DNA of 64,000 nt from Mesorhabditis belari (GCA_958450365.1 CAUEEP010000731.1:2666501-2730500), one strand, 5' to 3'; shown: positions 1 to 13,322, numbered from the stretch's first letter. A program made the numbers and translations. Notes: generated by a model not told the origin, from the letters alone.

Positions 1-38
1 AAAAATAAAGACTTAAGAAAACGGCAAAATTTTCAAAC

Positions 39-2506
39 CTCCAAATGTAAAGCCGACCACGGTACATCATCAAATGCTCCCGTATAAACAACACGAGCCT
101 AAAAATGCAAGTGTAAATGGAGAAAATTTAAAATTAAAACAACTTTTCACCTTTGCACACTCCATAGGACGAAGGCTATGTCGAAAACAACCAGGTGGCA
201 CATAGATACGACCTAAACAATATCATTTCATATGTAAAAGCGCCATGCAATTTATTGCTTTAACTTGATAAACTTACCAATAAAATCATTCCAAAGCCAG
301 GCATGCCGATTCGATATGGAAACTCGATTGACAACACAATTCAACGATAGTTGTAGCCGAGAACCGTCCATTTGATCTTCTTCTACTTCAAATAACTAAA
401 AAAAGTAGAGATTGTCAACCCTTGAGAAAACTAGGAAACTTAGAAGCTATCACTACTTTTTGACTTCCATCTTTATTTTGATTAAAAACCGACCATTCCT
501 AAATCAACCGGATCACGCACAATCCAGGTCGTTAGTGACTTAGACGGGTCGCCATTTGTTAAGGAATTCGGATCACGCGAAATATCATATTTAAGCCATC
601 CACCTAAATGTTTATTGTCAGGCAATAATTGCAAATAAACAAAACAAAACAAAAAAAAAAAACCAATAATTGCAATTCAACCTAGCAAAACCCACCCAAA
701 TACATCCACGGTCGAACCATGTTTGCCGGCAAACGAGCAAGCCCAGTTTGCTAAAATTTCATGTCATAAAATCGTTTGCAAATTTAAAAAACTTACCGCT
801 GAATAAATAAGACAATCATTCGCATCCGCATAACGAACAATACAACCGATTTGCAACCGGGTCGAATCAGTAGTAATACGCGAAATCGAAAAATGAAGTG
901 TTACAAAATTTTTCCCTAAAAACTCACTCTATTTGGCTTCATTTCATCCGTTAATCCATCATCTAACGTAATCTCACATCCGAACGCCACATATTTGCAA
1001 GTGTTTATATCTGGTTGGCGAAATATCTAAACAAGATTTATGCAAATGTGAAAAAGTTGAATCAAAACAATAAAAGCTTGTCCCTATTGCTGTTGATAAG
1101 TGCTAAAAGTCTTATTATTGGTTATCCAGACGCTTTTGAGTTACAAAATCAAAACTTCATTGGGTTTTGAGGATATTCTGTGAATGTGATAAGAAAAACA
1201 TTCTTTGTAGTGAAGGATAATTCACTTACACGCTCAAACAATGGGTCACTATAGGCCGGGTAATAGAATTTCTCGCAGCTGAACTCCTTTTTGAACGACG
1301 CGTTTTTGCTTGCCGGTTTTGGAACAGAATCCATTCTTTTGGGAATTATGATAGAACTCAATAGGATTTGTCAATATTGGAATAATAAACTTGTGATTTT
1401 GGGAAATGTCTTGAAAGAAATCGACAATTTTTCAGCTGACAAAATCTTCGCGGACGCTTAGCAACGGAAAGGTGCATTTGATGGTAGTGGGGCACAAAAA
1501 AAGGCTAAACTTGTATTCTTGATTTGGGAAAAATGATTGGTTTGATGAATGAGAAGGAAAATTACATCATGTGTGTTTCCTTTCAACCAGAAGTTTAATG
1601 AAATTATATAAAAGGCCTCAAAAATGCTAGAAAAAGCTTCGAGTTGGACAGGATGAGCATGAACACTGTAGATTATAAATTTTTCAAGTTTGCAGGCAAA
1701 ATGAGCTTTCTCCGAAGATTTCTCAAGTCGATGCAAGTCCTATAGCATCAAAAAATAGTAGCAAAAACTTACACGTATCGAACAAGTTTTCCCCTTCTCA
1801 GCGCCCCTTCCAAGCCACGGTTTCCCGGCCTCAGTCCTCGCCGAATACGGGACAAATACTTTCCCAAATTTCTTCACATCAACGTAACAAAATCTAAAAA
1901 AAAATTTTATATGTCCCCAGAAAAACAAACCCACTTATCAAAAGTCTCCGTAATTTTGCCATAACAATGTATAAGATCTTTTTTCTTTATCACCGAACTG
2001 GCAGCATATTGACAATCATTCGTGGTCGAGGCTTGCTTCTGCGCCGTAAATATAACAATATCGTTTTCCTAAAAGCAAATCTCATTATATCTTATCAAGT
2101 TATTATTTTAGTTTCATCGTAAGTTCAATAGGAACCCCACAATTAAGTTCATTTTTAAGAAAAAGCTCCGAAATTACTCGCTACTGATGAGTTAAAGATC
2201 CGTAGCATCACGAAAAGTCGCAATTTGGCTTCAGTTTTGATTTTTTTGTAAATAAAAATCCTTACATTAAATTTCTCTCGTAAATCAACACAATCTATCG
2301 TGATCCGCGCTGCTTCCAACGGGAAATACACTTTGCCCAAACGATCATCTTGTATGTAGGCGTATTTTTTAACCAACTAAAAAGGAATATACGAATAACC
2401 TTCAAAAGATTCTAAACTTGGCTCTTAGCATTCATTGTATTATCATATTAAAAATTAAACTCACTTTAGTAACTTTTCCTTCACCAAGTGCCCGGTTCAT
2501 TGTCAT
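39..2506 (-). CDS. Unrecognised protein with tandem OB-fold-like repeats (partial, 3' end beyond left edge)
   Basis: Start ATG at 2506 follows a TTTCAG acceptor near 2545. Exons that join in frame: 2465-2506, 2266-2376, 1935-2068, 1773-1893, a further exon beginning at 1739, an exon ending at 1230 (start uncertain, perhaps 1278), then 978-1026, 797-915, 696-750, 494-603, 278-395, 151-212 and 39-98. The link between the exon at 1739 and the one ending at 1230 is not resolved. The protein repeats a module with a GK(V/I)(Y/F)xP core: LGKVYFPLEAA, FGKVFVPYSA, IGRIYVPPGC. Each is followed about 25 residues later by a hydrophobic strand such as NDIVIFTAQK or CLIYSAQTG. Spacing and strand pattern resemble cold-shock/S1 OB folds, but that is inference. 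I do not recognise the family. No signal peptide or membrane segment is seen. Confidence 0.7.
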
Positions 2507-3506
2507 GCCTTGGCGGGCCCAGGCTCCGGAAATACGCAAAAGTCAACAGCTGTACACTGAAATTTGCAATAATGTAATACGGTAAAGTGGAAATTTCGAG
2601 AGCAAAACGCGGAGAAAACAAATCAGAGAAGACAATTTGGCGTATATTTTTTGGAGGAGAAAGAAAGGGGAAAAGAAAAATCTCCCTTGGAGACAAAAGC
2701 TCGAGGAAAAAAAAGGAGGATGTGAGGGCAATGGGTTTCTTGAGAAAGTCGCGAGTGTGAGTGTAGTAAACTTATCTTGAGTCTTTGTGATAGGATACTT
2801 CCCGAAATTGAACCAGACGAGTTTTGAAATTTTTCGTAATAAAAACAAGGATGTGCTGGTTTTTAATCGAGAAAAAAAATTGATATCCAGCACTTGGTCG
2901 CCTACTTCTGACCTCTGAAGCCGAAAATTTCGGATTTCAAAATTTCAGACAATTTCATTTTGCCCGAAAGTTTGCCAACAAGCGACAAAATCAACACCAT
3001 TTTAAAAATTATTCAAATAACGAACTAACAAGTAGATCGACCGGAGGCCCTATCCGTTAACCCCAAAACCGAGGACAAACCATCGAGAAAGGGGGTAACG
3101 GAAAGAAGAGACGACCGGAAAACACGTCATCGAAATTTGACGCGGAAAATCGGGAAAAGAGGGACGGAAGAACCGGACAAAACGTTTATTCGAATGAAAA
3201 GAGGGGAAAGGGACCGCCTTTCTCTGAAAGAAATGCGACAGATGGAACGATTCGATTGGGAGATAAGTGGCCCTTTGACCCAACAACAAAGTGTAATATT
3301 TGGTCATATCTCGCCAAAAGATACCCAACTATTTTTGCTACTGTCTATCAAAAGCACACCCGAATCAGATCGTACCATCTTTCCCCAACAACAATTGGCT
3401 CTTAGTAGAATAACAACCAGTTTTAACCAAAACAAAAAATATAACAAAACAAACTTGATACCAACTGAACAACAACAACAACAATAACAAAGTAAAGTTG
3501 GAAAAC
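2507..3506. other. Intergenic spacer between two minus-strand genes
   Basis: About 1 kb between the UTP3 stop codon and the start of the repeat-domain gene. It holds a TTTCAG acceptor near 2545 that probably receives a spliced leader, and a short CAA run near 3468-3484. The ORFs here are A/T- or CAA-biased and lack supporting splice structure. The distance is long for a nematode operon, so independent promoters are more likely. Confidence 0.5.
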
Positions 3507-5629
3507 TTAGGCTTTAAGTTTGACACTCTTGATCGTGCTGATGCGAATTCCACGAGATTCTCCCGAGTAGCGAGCCTCTTCTTTGCGAAGCTGAATAGAA
3601 AATTTTAGACTGTTGAACATTTTTAGGTTTTGAGTTCTGTGATCAGGGTAGGCCAAATCTTCCAGTCTTTTTGATAAACAGCCTTAAAAATCTCACCTTA
3701 GGCCGTTGACTATTCTGTCGTTTCATCGCGCTCTTGAATTGTTGACGCTTTCGTACCTAAAACAAATTAATTAGCTTTAAGAAATTCTTTTGTTACCTTT
3801 GAATTTCCGGGAGCTTTCTTCTTTCTGTATTGCTGCGCTTTGTTCTTCTCAATTGTGTAGTTGATACCACGACGACCCTAAAACAACATTTTGTTCAGAA
3901 AAACAATGATAACCAAAGCCAAGATATCTGCAGATAGCACCTCATTCATTTCGTCATCATTTTCTTCAAGCTCTTCAGCCAACGCTTCTTCTTCCATCTC
4001 TTCTTTCAGCTTCTGGAATAAGTAAAAGTTGAAAAAACAACTGATTGGTACAAAACTACCTTTTTGATTGCTCTCTTCTCAGAAACGATTGGGTAGTGCT
4101 CTTCCACATCAACCGTTTTCCCCTCTTTGGCCTTCTTGATGAGTTTTGTGAAAAGATCCGAATTTCGACCGACGAACGAATCGATTTGATCTGTCATCTA
4201 AAAATGAAAATGCATTTTCAAGACGGTAAAACCATAAAAATTTGTAAGAAACCTTTTTGAGAGTCGAGATTTTCTCGAGGGCAGGATGGCCATCAACCTT
4301 GAAATCGGTTTCTTTTTGCTGCGCAATCGAATCAGCTTTCATCGAGAGCCATAACTGGACGTTGCACAAATATCTGGAAACAGTTCAATAAATCACATTC
4401 GACAAGAACTAGGTCGTTAATTACTTGCTAAAGACTCACACTCCATAGGTGTTCGCGCAAAGTTGCAACTTCAACTTTAGCGGAGATTCGGCGGGCAAAA
4501 GTTGAGCGACTTCAAAAAGTGGCTTAACGATCACGTTGAACATTTCCATCTAAAAATATGAGTTCAAACTACTTTAACTGAATAATACTTTAAGTTTGTA
4601 GTCCTCCAAAATTTTCGCTGTCGTTTTGTTTTTCTTTTGCACTTTCACTGGGTTCCAGTCGTGGTCGACTTTCTTTACAACCTGAAGGAAAATGTTACAA
4701 AAAGCTGACTGTGACTTCCTATTTAAAGCCGTATCATTCTTCACAATACTACTTTTACATACCTCAATCACTTGAGTCTCATTTTCGTCCAACTTCTCGT
4801 AGATATCCAAATCAGCGATCGCCGCGTCCAAAACTCGTTGGCGAGCACTAAAAAGGACATCTTTCCAGGGTTGCGTAAAACCAGTAACATTTTAGAATTG
4901 ACAAGTTAACAAACTTACGTCGCATCTTCTTCTTCCAAAAGAGCGTCCTCTTCTTCATCCTCGTTTCCAACGGCAATATCCTAAATTTGCAATAGGTTCA
5001 GATAGTTTCCAACAAAACTTACATTATCGACATAAGAAGTTGAGTAGAAAGCTTGACGTTTCTTGCCCCAATTCTCGCGTGAAGGAAGTTGATCTGAATA
5101 AAAAGTTAATAAAATGATGAAGATTTTAAAAAGCATAACATCGTTGCTTCGTTTCAATGTGCATTTAAATAATTAAAAAATACCTTCCAAATCTTCATCA
5201 AATTTTGAGGATCCTTCTTTTTCTCGGTCGCTTTCGTCGTCCCAATCATCATTGCTGACGTTGCCTTGTTCTTGAGTTTTTCCTTCGTCTTCCGAGTAAT
5301 CGCCTTCGACGTTTAAAACCTGAAGCAAAGAGAGTTTAGTTTTAGTTTGTTTCGCAAATGTAATTTAATTTAATCCCTAAGCAAGATTTTTTATTAATAA
5401 CGAGAAAGATTGGACCAAATTTAACAACACTTATCTTACAAACCTCAACGCGTGCACCAGGTTTCCGAATGTTGATATTCTTTTTCAGCTCTCGATCGGA
5501 TTTATGGAAGAGATCGACAGCATCATAAACATCATCGTCGTCGGTGTCGGGCTCTCTAAATTAAAAATTGATTAAAAATAGAAACATTTAAGTGTACAAA
5601 TGTTCTAACGTTTATCAAATCGACGCCAT
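3507..5629 (-). CDS. UTP3: UTP3/SAS10 homolog, small-subunit processome protein
   Basis: Nucleolar protein of the U3 processome, needed for 18S rRNA maturation. Fourteen exons: 5625-5629, 5444-5555, 5184-5319, 5023-5093, 4919-4980, 4763-4847, 4589-4681, 4440-4549, 4253-4373, 4060-4197, 3941-4012, 3797-3877, 3697-3756, 3507-3590; 409 residues (human UTP3 is about 479). The N-terminus is acidic. Residues about 65-105 carry the family motif ENWGKKRQAFYSTSYVD. The Sas10/Utp3/C1D domain lies at about 120-270 (CNVQLWLSMKAD, HPALEKISTLKK). The C-terminal Sas10 domain (336-409) has RRGINYTIEKNKAQQYRKKK and ends YSGESRGIRISTIKSVKLKA. Exon 1 is only five bases (ATGGC) with an unusual GTCGAT donor; it gives MAEPDTDDDD and is the least certain part. 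Confidence 0.93.
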
Positions 5630-6469
5630 TGTTTAATTTTTAAGCCAAAAGAATAGAAAGTTTGGAACTAAAGTAAGTCTTACCCGTTAAACAATAAAAT
5701 TCTCCAATAAAATTCTACAATTTTTAAACTTTTCAGTAATTTTTTAGCTCTATAGTCTGTGAAAAATTAAAACCACACAACAAGAGGCGAGAAATCGTAC
5801 AGAAAAACTTTCTCAAGACAGACCTCCGTTTCGCGGGTTTCCTGGCAAACTTTTGTTTTCCCATCGGTTTCCCCGGCAAAATCCTCGTGTTCTCTAAAAA
5901 TGATAAGAATAATCTAGGTGTTAGACCAAGAAACAGAAAAAAGCTCAAGAAATAGATAAATGCCAAGGGTATCACACAAAGGGGCATGTAGTAGGAGAAA
6001 GGGACCCGAGCATGCGCCAATGGAATTGAGCCGAAACACGGGCTACGGTAACGGGAGCGCATTTCCCCTGGCAAATCCCTGGGACTCTTTGTTGCCGGTT
6101 TGCTAAAAGTTGCTCGAAATGGCTGAGAAAACTAGACTCGATCAACTTTGAGCTTTTTTAAAAATCGACACCTAATTGCTGGGTTTCGTGACTTGAGGCT
6201 TGTAAGCTGGCATCGCGCTATTTCGCAAAAAATTAACATCTTCAACTGAATATTTTAAGGAACATGGGAGATTTTTAAATAAACTATAAAACGCATGTAA
6301 AATTTCAAAGTAGTCAACCAAATTTGTTGTTCTATTTTGTGCGCTATCCGTTTTTGTAGCGAATTTTGTATCGTAGATTCGTAGAAAATTTTTTAAAGTT
6401 TTAAGGAGCTGTAGTTTTTACGTCCATTTTTATACTTTTTTTCTCAATTTTCAAGTTTCTTTCTTCCAG
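5630..6469. promoter_or_regulatory. Divergent intergenic region (UTP3 / SAPS gene)
   Basis: About 840 bases between two divergently transcribed housekeeping genes, so it probably contains both promoters. A TTTAG acceptor for UTP3 trans-splicing lies near 5661 (minus strand), and TTCTTCCAG directly precedes the SAPS start codon. No convincing core promoter motif or additional ORF was seen. Confidence 0.5.
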
Positions 6470-9400
6470 ATGTTCTGGCAAACAAAACCGGTCGAAGAGA
6501 ACTCATTGGAGGTTTTGCTGAAGAAAGAGACGGTTGTTTTGACAGACGTGCTCGACGATCCATTTCTTCTGCAGGCCATCCGAATTGGCGATAAAAATCT
6601 CCTGGATTAGTGGGTTTTTGAAATTAAAAAAGATAAAGCTGCTAAGCTAGCCTTGCTGTTTGTTTCATACGATGTAGTGAACAATTGGAGAATTAACTCA
6701 GCAATGGCTGAGAGACTCAGCTAGCCATGTTTCAAATTTTTGTGTACATGCTTTTCTTATTTAATTGGTTAGCTAAATGGCATACATAATCAGTCTTTTC
6801 AGCCAAGCAATACAAACTTTCTTTTAGTTTAACGAGAGAAGATGTTCTTCTTGAAGTGATGAACAACGCTCTGAAACCGACCATCGACGCGACGCTGCCC
6901 CTTGAGAAGCAATATCGGTCGTTTTCCATGCTCGTTTTTTCTACCATAATTATTTTAGGCATTCTCTCATATGCAGTGAAATTTTGTCGATCTCATCAGA
7001 TGAAATTATCGAGGCCGTTTTTAGCAGGTATTACTATAGTTCGGAATAGTAATGTTTTTTATTTTAGTGAAGTGGTACTCTCGGTGATCACAGATTTTAT
7101 GAATGATTCTTCACAAGTGAATCACCTGATTGCCTCCTTTTACATGAAAATCGTCACCCAATTGTTGTCGCGGAATCCGGAAAAGGTGGAGTTTGAGTGC
7201 AACATCAAAAAATATGTGCTTTTTAGCCATGAAGTTGCATAAGTATGTGCAAATATAATAGTGTCAAAAAGCGTCATGAGCTAATTGATTTAAAAGCCAA
7301 ACAACCAAATTTTTATATAATTTTAATTTCTTTTTAAGATGCTCGAGGTGTTGGAGAGCGGGAATTTCATCAATCGCGCCATCGTTCACCTCCATCTCTC
7401 AGCTATTGCTGAGTTAATTCTCCGATTGATCACTACATCGTATGAAGAAAGAATCGGAAATAAAATTAAGCAAGTAGGCTAGTTATATTATTCAGTGTCT
7501 TACATCTAATTTAGTGGTGTGTCGAGCATGGACTGATCGAGAATTGTTTGGCCTTGTTGGATCCATCGTTTCCATCACCTGTTCATGACAATGTAAACTA
7601 CTTGTGGACCGAATTGACGAGAACGTTGCGGTAAATGTTTTCATTTTTAAGTCAAGCTTGTGGCTTGCGAAGCTGATGAAGACAAAATTTGCAACTACTA
7701 AATTTACAACAAGGTTTAATAAACGATTGATTTGAGGGAAAATCTCTACACACAAGACGTTCGACAAGATCCGTTACTCGAGAGGATGCAATCAACGGAA
7801 ATTATTGAGGATCTCATTGCAAAAGTCATGAATGTAATACTTTAAAAATTGGAAATTCTAATAAACTTTTTAGCTGGACTCATGCGCTGGAATGTGCTCG
7901 AGTGTGATAATCAATGTGTGCAGCATTCTCACAGTGCTTTTGGAGACGAATTTTGTGCCAAATTGTCCAAGTCAACAACTGGCGGATGAAAAGTGAGCTA
8001 TAGAATGGATTTTAGTATTGGTGCTGCCGTCGTGCTTCCTTATTCGAATAACCAAATTTTATTTAGGAATGGACGATGGAGTGGTGGAATTCCAGGGGAA
8101 GGCAACGCATTTCCTGTTGATGTACGTAAATTGTGGCTACTATTAAAAAAAACTTACTTAACATGTTTTAAAGTTGTTAACGATTCACTTGTTGATCAAT
8201 TGTGCTTTTTTCTAACTTGAATAAGAGTTTTTAGGTGTGGCAACCCGATGGGAAACGGGAAGTTGAAACAATTACGGCTCGTCATGTCGAGAAGTTTCTC
8301 AAATTGGCAACGATGGATCTTGAGGTATTCACGAGAGTTGTTACAGAAGAAAAACGGCTCTTAGTCTGAAACAAGAAGCAAAGCCTGGTTCTCGTTGTTA
8401 CAAGTGATCGTCGAGCTGTGTAATACGGCCCATTTACCCACTCATCAACTGCTATTAGAAGGATTTCGAAAAGGACAACTACAAAAGGTACGCTAAAGTT
8501 CATAAAAATCATTAAATGCTTTGCTAGTGAAAGCGTTTTTACTCCCTTGGTAGCTTCACAACACCAAAAGAGTCTATCCTTAGCTGTTCGCTCTCGCCGT
8601 TCAACAACCAACAATCTCCGTGTTTCACAAACAACTGCACAAGATCATTGCCTACATTTTTTTCACATCGAGCACTGAAGTGACGCCGTTGTTGAGCTAC
8701 ATTTTTAAGGTGCTTGTTTCGTCCTTACATGCTTAACTTTTGAATATTTTTAGGAATTGGACATTATCGGAGTGATTGAGGCGTACATCAATCCGTCGTC
8801 ATTAATATTGTTACCGCTGGAATTGATCTGCATTCGGGCGTTTCACGCAAATCTTGCCGATCTCATCATAAACGCGTCAAAGCATGGACCAAACAAAAGT
8901 CATGTCGCAGAGATCATAAATGTAGGTCATTTTAGTCTTTTTACACTCTCGACAGAATCAAAAGACAACTTTAGGCTGATGATCGCTGGAAAAACATTCA
9001 CCAAGTAATCACTACGTATAAAGAGGTGAATCGACCCCACTCTTGCGTTGACCCCGGATCGTTGTCGATTAGGTAAACGCAGATTTACTGACAGTTCAAT
9101 TTTTGTTTTAGTTCTCGATCCGAAAACCAGCTTAAAGATGACGAGGAATTCTTTGCGCCCGCTCAATCAATGGTGATTTTCAAATATCCAAATAATATTG
9201 ATAAATTTTCTCTAGTTGGCGCCTTTGGAGATGAAAATACCGGCAGCTAAATTGCCAAAACACCTCTATGATGATGTTTTCGGCTTCGGTGAGCCGCTAT
9301 CAAGTGATTTGGGAGAGGAGGGTAATTTTGTTTTCAATCAAGTAATAAAAGCCGTCGGTTGTGAATGCGAATATGCAAAACTTTCGAGTCGCCTAGATTT

Positions 9401-10321
9401 ATTTTTAGGCCATTCTTCATCCCAAGAACAAACAATGAGTGACAACAAGAAGCCAGATGATGCGGCAACACCCGAAGAAGAGTCCAATGCGGTAATTTGA
9501 CTCTTTTATAGCTAAACACAAATCATTTTAGCAATTCGAGTCCAACAATTCGATGTGTTTTGACGATTGGCCAAGCACTTGTGAGCCGCTTGCAAGCAGT
9601 GAGACAAAAACGACACAAAGTGACGCAGATCCTTTTGCTGATTGGCCTCAAACCGAGAGTGTTTCGTCGAAAAAAAATGAAGTAAAAACGTGAGTTTCAA
9701 AAGTTAATTAACCTTATCTATTGCAATAAAATCAACTAGTAATTTTATCTTACTGGCTTTGAACATTATACGTTTTAGAGCTCTAGATGAGTGGCCTACA
9801 TCGTCAAACGCCGGCTCAGAAGGCGTCAAAATGGATCAATTTCCGGTCGATTGGAATGGCACTGAAAAATTGGGTAAGCTATTTTATTTATGATCTAGAA
9901 GCTATAGCTAACGTCAGGCATTTACCTATTATTTCAACTGGTTTAGGTTCCCCAGCGGCTGCTTCGTCATCTATCGAAAGTGCCTCAATCTTTCCGCTTC
10001 ATTCGGATCAAGCGCGTTTAACCGAAGATGAATGGGCATTCTTCAGCAACACACGTGGCTCTATGACATCGACGAACAATCAAGAAGATTGGCCGGGAGA
10101 AGCAATGGGCAAGCAGGTGTGCGAGTACTTCCTTAACGAAACGCCAATAAAGTTGTATTAATAATTATCGGTTAGATTATATCATTAGCGCAAGCCAATC
10201 TAAAAGTTCAATACACATGAATGTTCATATTCTTTTTTAGAAACCATTGAACTCGTTGATAGATTTTCGGCCAGCACCGACTCTAAACGCCAGTTCCGAT
10301 TCGAATTCTTCCGAATGTTGA
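6470..10321 (+). CDS. saps-1: SAPS-domain regulatory subunit of protein phosphatase 6
   Basis: Binds the PP6/Sit4 catalytic subunit and directs its substrate choice (cell cycle, stress signalling). Twenty-one exons, 765 residues: 6470-6609, 6828-6917, 6959-7027, 7068-7185, 7339-7473, 7515-7630, 7737-7833, 7874-7992, 8067-8121, 8235-8324, 8365-8487, 8584-8709, 8754-8921, 8975-9072, 9112-9172, 9216-9321, 9409-9491, 9532-9689, 9779-9873, 9947-10116, 10241-10321. It begins MFWQTKPVEENSLEVLLKK, matching the MFWK start of vertebrate PPP6R proteins, and keeps their helical-repeat spacing (LICSEILS, HLSAIAELILRLIT, DSCAGMCSSVIINVCSIL). The C-terminal 200 residues are acidic and low-complexity with recurring DDWP/EDW/DEWP motifs. 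The start codon abuts a TTCCAG acceptor, so trans-splicing is likely. Confidence 0.95.
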
Positions 10322-10910
10322 TCGATTATTTGGGCAAAAACAACTAAATTATTTCAAATACCATGTGTGTCTTTTTGTTTACTTAAAACCCTAAATGTGA
10401 TAGATTTTTCAAATTCACTTTCTATTTGACTATGTTTACCCGTTTTTGCCTTCATTCATCGCGATAATTTATTTTCTTTGGCTCTCATTTGATTGTTGTG
10501 ATTGTTGTTTTTCATTTGTGCTGAAAGGAGAGACGAGAGCTTAAGTTTTAAGAGAATTTTTGTGTGTGTCGAATAATTCTACGATTTTTTTTTTTCGAGA
10601 TATTTCAATTGATAGCACTTTTTCCTGTATGATAGGTATATTTGAAGCTTTTGAAGCTAAATGGTTTTATTTTGTCGAACATTAGTGGCTCTGAGAAGGT
10701 TTTAACTTTTCATATCGCAAAAAATTGGTTGGTCAATTGAGATTGCCCTGTTGAAGCACTGTAGATTGAAGTTTCAAAACTAAATTTTGTGGATGTTGAA
10801 TACGTTTTGAAAATTTCATTTAACTTTAATTAGTACTTCAATTACTTTCTTTTAATTATTAAAATCTGCAATCAACATTAACTTTAGATTGTTTCTAGAC
10901 GGCTCCAGAA
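10322..10910. other. Spacer between saps-1 and raga-1
   Basis: About 590 bases of A/T-rich 3' UTR and upstream sequence with no ORF of note. A TTTCTAG acceptor lies about 12 bases before the raga-1 start codon. The spacing is longer than the usual 100-base operon gap, so co-transcription with saps-1 is possible but not supported. Confidence 0.5.
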
Positions 10911-13106
10911 ATGTCTAAACGAAAAGTTTTACTTATGGGTAAATCGGGAAGTGGAAAGACGTCCATGAGGTGCGTGATTTTTGTTTTCTAATCTTCTGGG
11001 GCTTTTGAAGTCTATAACCAAAACAAAGGATAAACTTGATTGATTAGGCAGCTCAGCTTCAAGATAATTCAGCAAACACCAAAAGACTAGTACGATTGGC
11101 ATTTAACTTTGATACTATGGTTTATTTTTTTAGATCGATCATCTTCGCCAACTACATCGCACGTGACACGAGTCGTTTGGGTCCGACCATTGAAGTTGAA
11201 CATGCACACGTGAGGTGAGGGTTCCCTGTCATTTCACCAAAAAGGTCCAGGTACTAATGCACGTATGGGGACCACTTTTTTTTGCTCGAAAACCACTTTA
11301 TTGAGGTTTTTGGCTGTACCGATTCCAAATTTGTAGAAAATTTTTATAGGTTTTTAATTGAGCTCCTAGTTTTTAGAATAAACCAGTATGTCTACTTACA
11401 TTGGCGCTGCTATCCAAGTTTTTCATTTTTCACGTACAGCAGCCCTATAATTACAAAATTGACTTCATTAAAATCTCAAGTAACAAAGATAGCTAGATTA
11501 AAATGCAAAGTAACAACGATAACTAGAATTGAAATGTAAAATAAAAGCATCTAAAAGTGCATCCTGCCAGCAGCCTGTTTAAAAAAAGCAGTCTTATGTT
11601 AGAAACAAGACTAGTACTATACAAGGAAACCAGCAAGTTATTTTCTAAAACGTGGACATTTTCGGCGAAATGAATTTTGGCGAAACGAAATTTTAGTAAA
11701 ATGAACGTGTTCCGAGGTGAGATTGAGGATTTCTGATGTTGCAAAACTTGTAAAAATGTATCATAGCATGAACATTCTAGTCATTAAGAACTAGAGAGAA
11801 GTTCCAGTCTCATGCATTTAACAAAAAAAATTAGATTTCTGGGAAACCTCGTGTTGCACTTGTGGGATTGCGGTGGACAAGAGACATTCATGGAAAACTA
11901 TTTGCAAAATCAGAAGGATCAAATCTTTAAAAATGTTCAGGTCGAGTTTGAGTCCTTTAAAGTAAAAAATGATTGATTGTAGCATATTAAAATACAAAGG
12001 TTGGTTTTAGGTGTTGATCTACGTCTTTGATGTTGAGTCGCGAGAAATCGAGAGGGACTATCGATATTATCAAAGCTGCCTCGAGTCACTTTTAGCCAAC
12101 TCCCCAAATGCAAAGGTACAATAATCTATTGGCGAATAATATAATTTTTGTAGGTTTTCTGCCTAATACATAAAATGGATCTCATTCAAGAGGATCATCG
12201 GGATCAGGTAGGGTTTTGAATAAGGTTTAAAAGTTTTAACTTGAAAAATTTGGCTTTCAAAACCTTTCATTTCAAAAGTTTTGGCTTTAACAAAAATATT
12301 TATTTATTTATTTTAGACCTTCGATGAAAAGAAACGCGATATTTTGCGTCTTTCTGAAGCGGGAGCCGGTGGAAAAGATAAAGCCTCCGAAGTTGTACAA
12401 TGTTTCAAAAGCTCGATCTGGGATGAGACCTTGTATAAAGTGAGTGTTGAATTTTATTGAGTAGCAATGAACTATTTAGGCCTGGTCAGCTATCGTCTAC
12501 AAATTAATACCAAACGTGCACGCGATTGAAGCTAAATTGGCCAATTTCACGGAGGTCGTTGAAGCTTCAGAGGTAATTTAGGTAGATTTTACATCAAATT
12601 CAACTATTTTTTAGGTCTTGCTATTCGAAAGAGCAACTTTCTTGGTGATTGCTCATGCCGAGGTGAGCGAACAGAACAAAGATGTGCATCGTTTCGAGAA
12701 AGTCTCCAATATCATCAAGCAATTTAAATTATCATGCAGGTTGGAGGCAATTTGTTTAAATAACTTTTCTCATGCTTTTAGCAAAATGGGCTCTCAATTC
12801 GAGCAGGTGCAAGTGAAAAATGACCAATTTGCGGCGTTTATCGAGGCTTTCACGCCAAACACCTTCATTATGGTGAGAATTTTTAAACAATGAGTAAAAC
12901 AAGGAATTCGAATGAGTTTTGATATTGAAGCGAACAGATCGAATCTATCTTTTCCTTAACTAAATTTTGCGGGTTTATATTTCTGAATATTTCAGGTGGT
13001 GCTTGCGGGCCCCGGCTCGGCATCTGTATCTGCGACAACGATTCTGATGAACATTCGGCTGGCCCGAAAACATTTCGAGCGATTGGAAGAAGCAGGAGCT
13101 GCGTAA
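10911..13106 (+). CDS. raga-1: RagA-type GTPase
   Basis: Amino-acid-sensing Rag GTPase that, with a RagC partner, recruits mTORC1 to the lysosome. Ten exons: 10911-10969, 11134-11214, 11835-11940, 12011-12115, 12154-12207, 12317-12439, 12480-12572, 12615-12739, 12782-12872, 12996-13106; 315 residues (human RagA is 313). P-loop GKSGSGKT at residues 10-17, switch [15 protein letters not shown]3 [11 protein letters not shown]4 HKMD. The C-terminal roadblock-like domain contains FLVIAHAE and [13 protein letters not shown]. Intron 2 (620 bases) is unusually long for this part of the window. An AATAAA at 13317 and a closely following samp-1 gene suggest this is the first gene of a two-gene operon. 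Confidence 0.97.
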
Positions 13107-13316
13107 ATGAACGATCAATTTTTATGTGCTACCTCTTTTTGCAATATTAGCCTTTGTGATACGTTTTGAAGTTTTCAACTTTTTGTATATAGCATCGATG
13201 TTTTCTTCTCAACCTTTTTCACTTGCACTTATCTTGCCGTTTTCGTTTGTAAGAACCTTTGAGAAGCTTTTTTTTTTTAGTTTATTGTCTTATTTTCGAA
13301 ATTTTTTTTTCAACCA

Positions 13317-13322
13317 AATAAA
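13317..13322 (+). promoter_or_regulatory. Poly(A) signal of raga-1
   Basis: AATAAA lies about 210 bases after the raga-1 stop codon. The TTCAG acceptor directly before the samp-1 start codon follows about 100 bases later, which is the usual spacing between cleavage and downstream trans-splicing in nematode operons. Confidence 0.7.

Noticed and set aside
3050..3487. Overlapping ORFs on both strands upstream of the first gene
   Set aside because: They shadow each other, end in a CAA run and lie in a spacer; no family match or splice structure.
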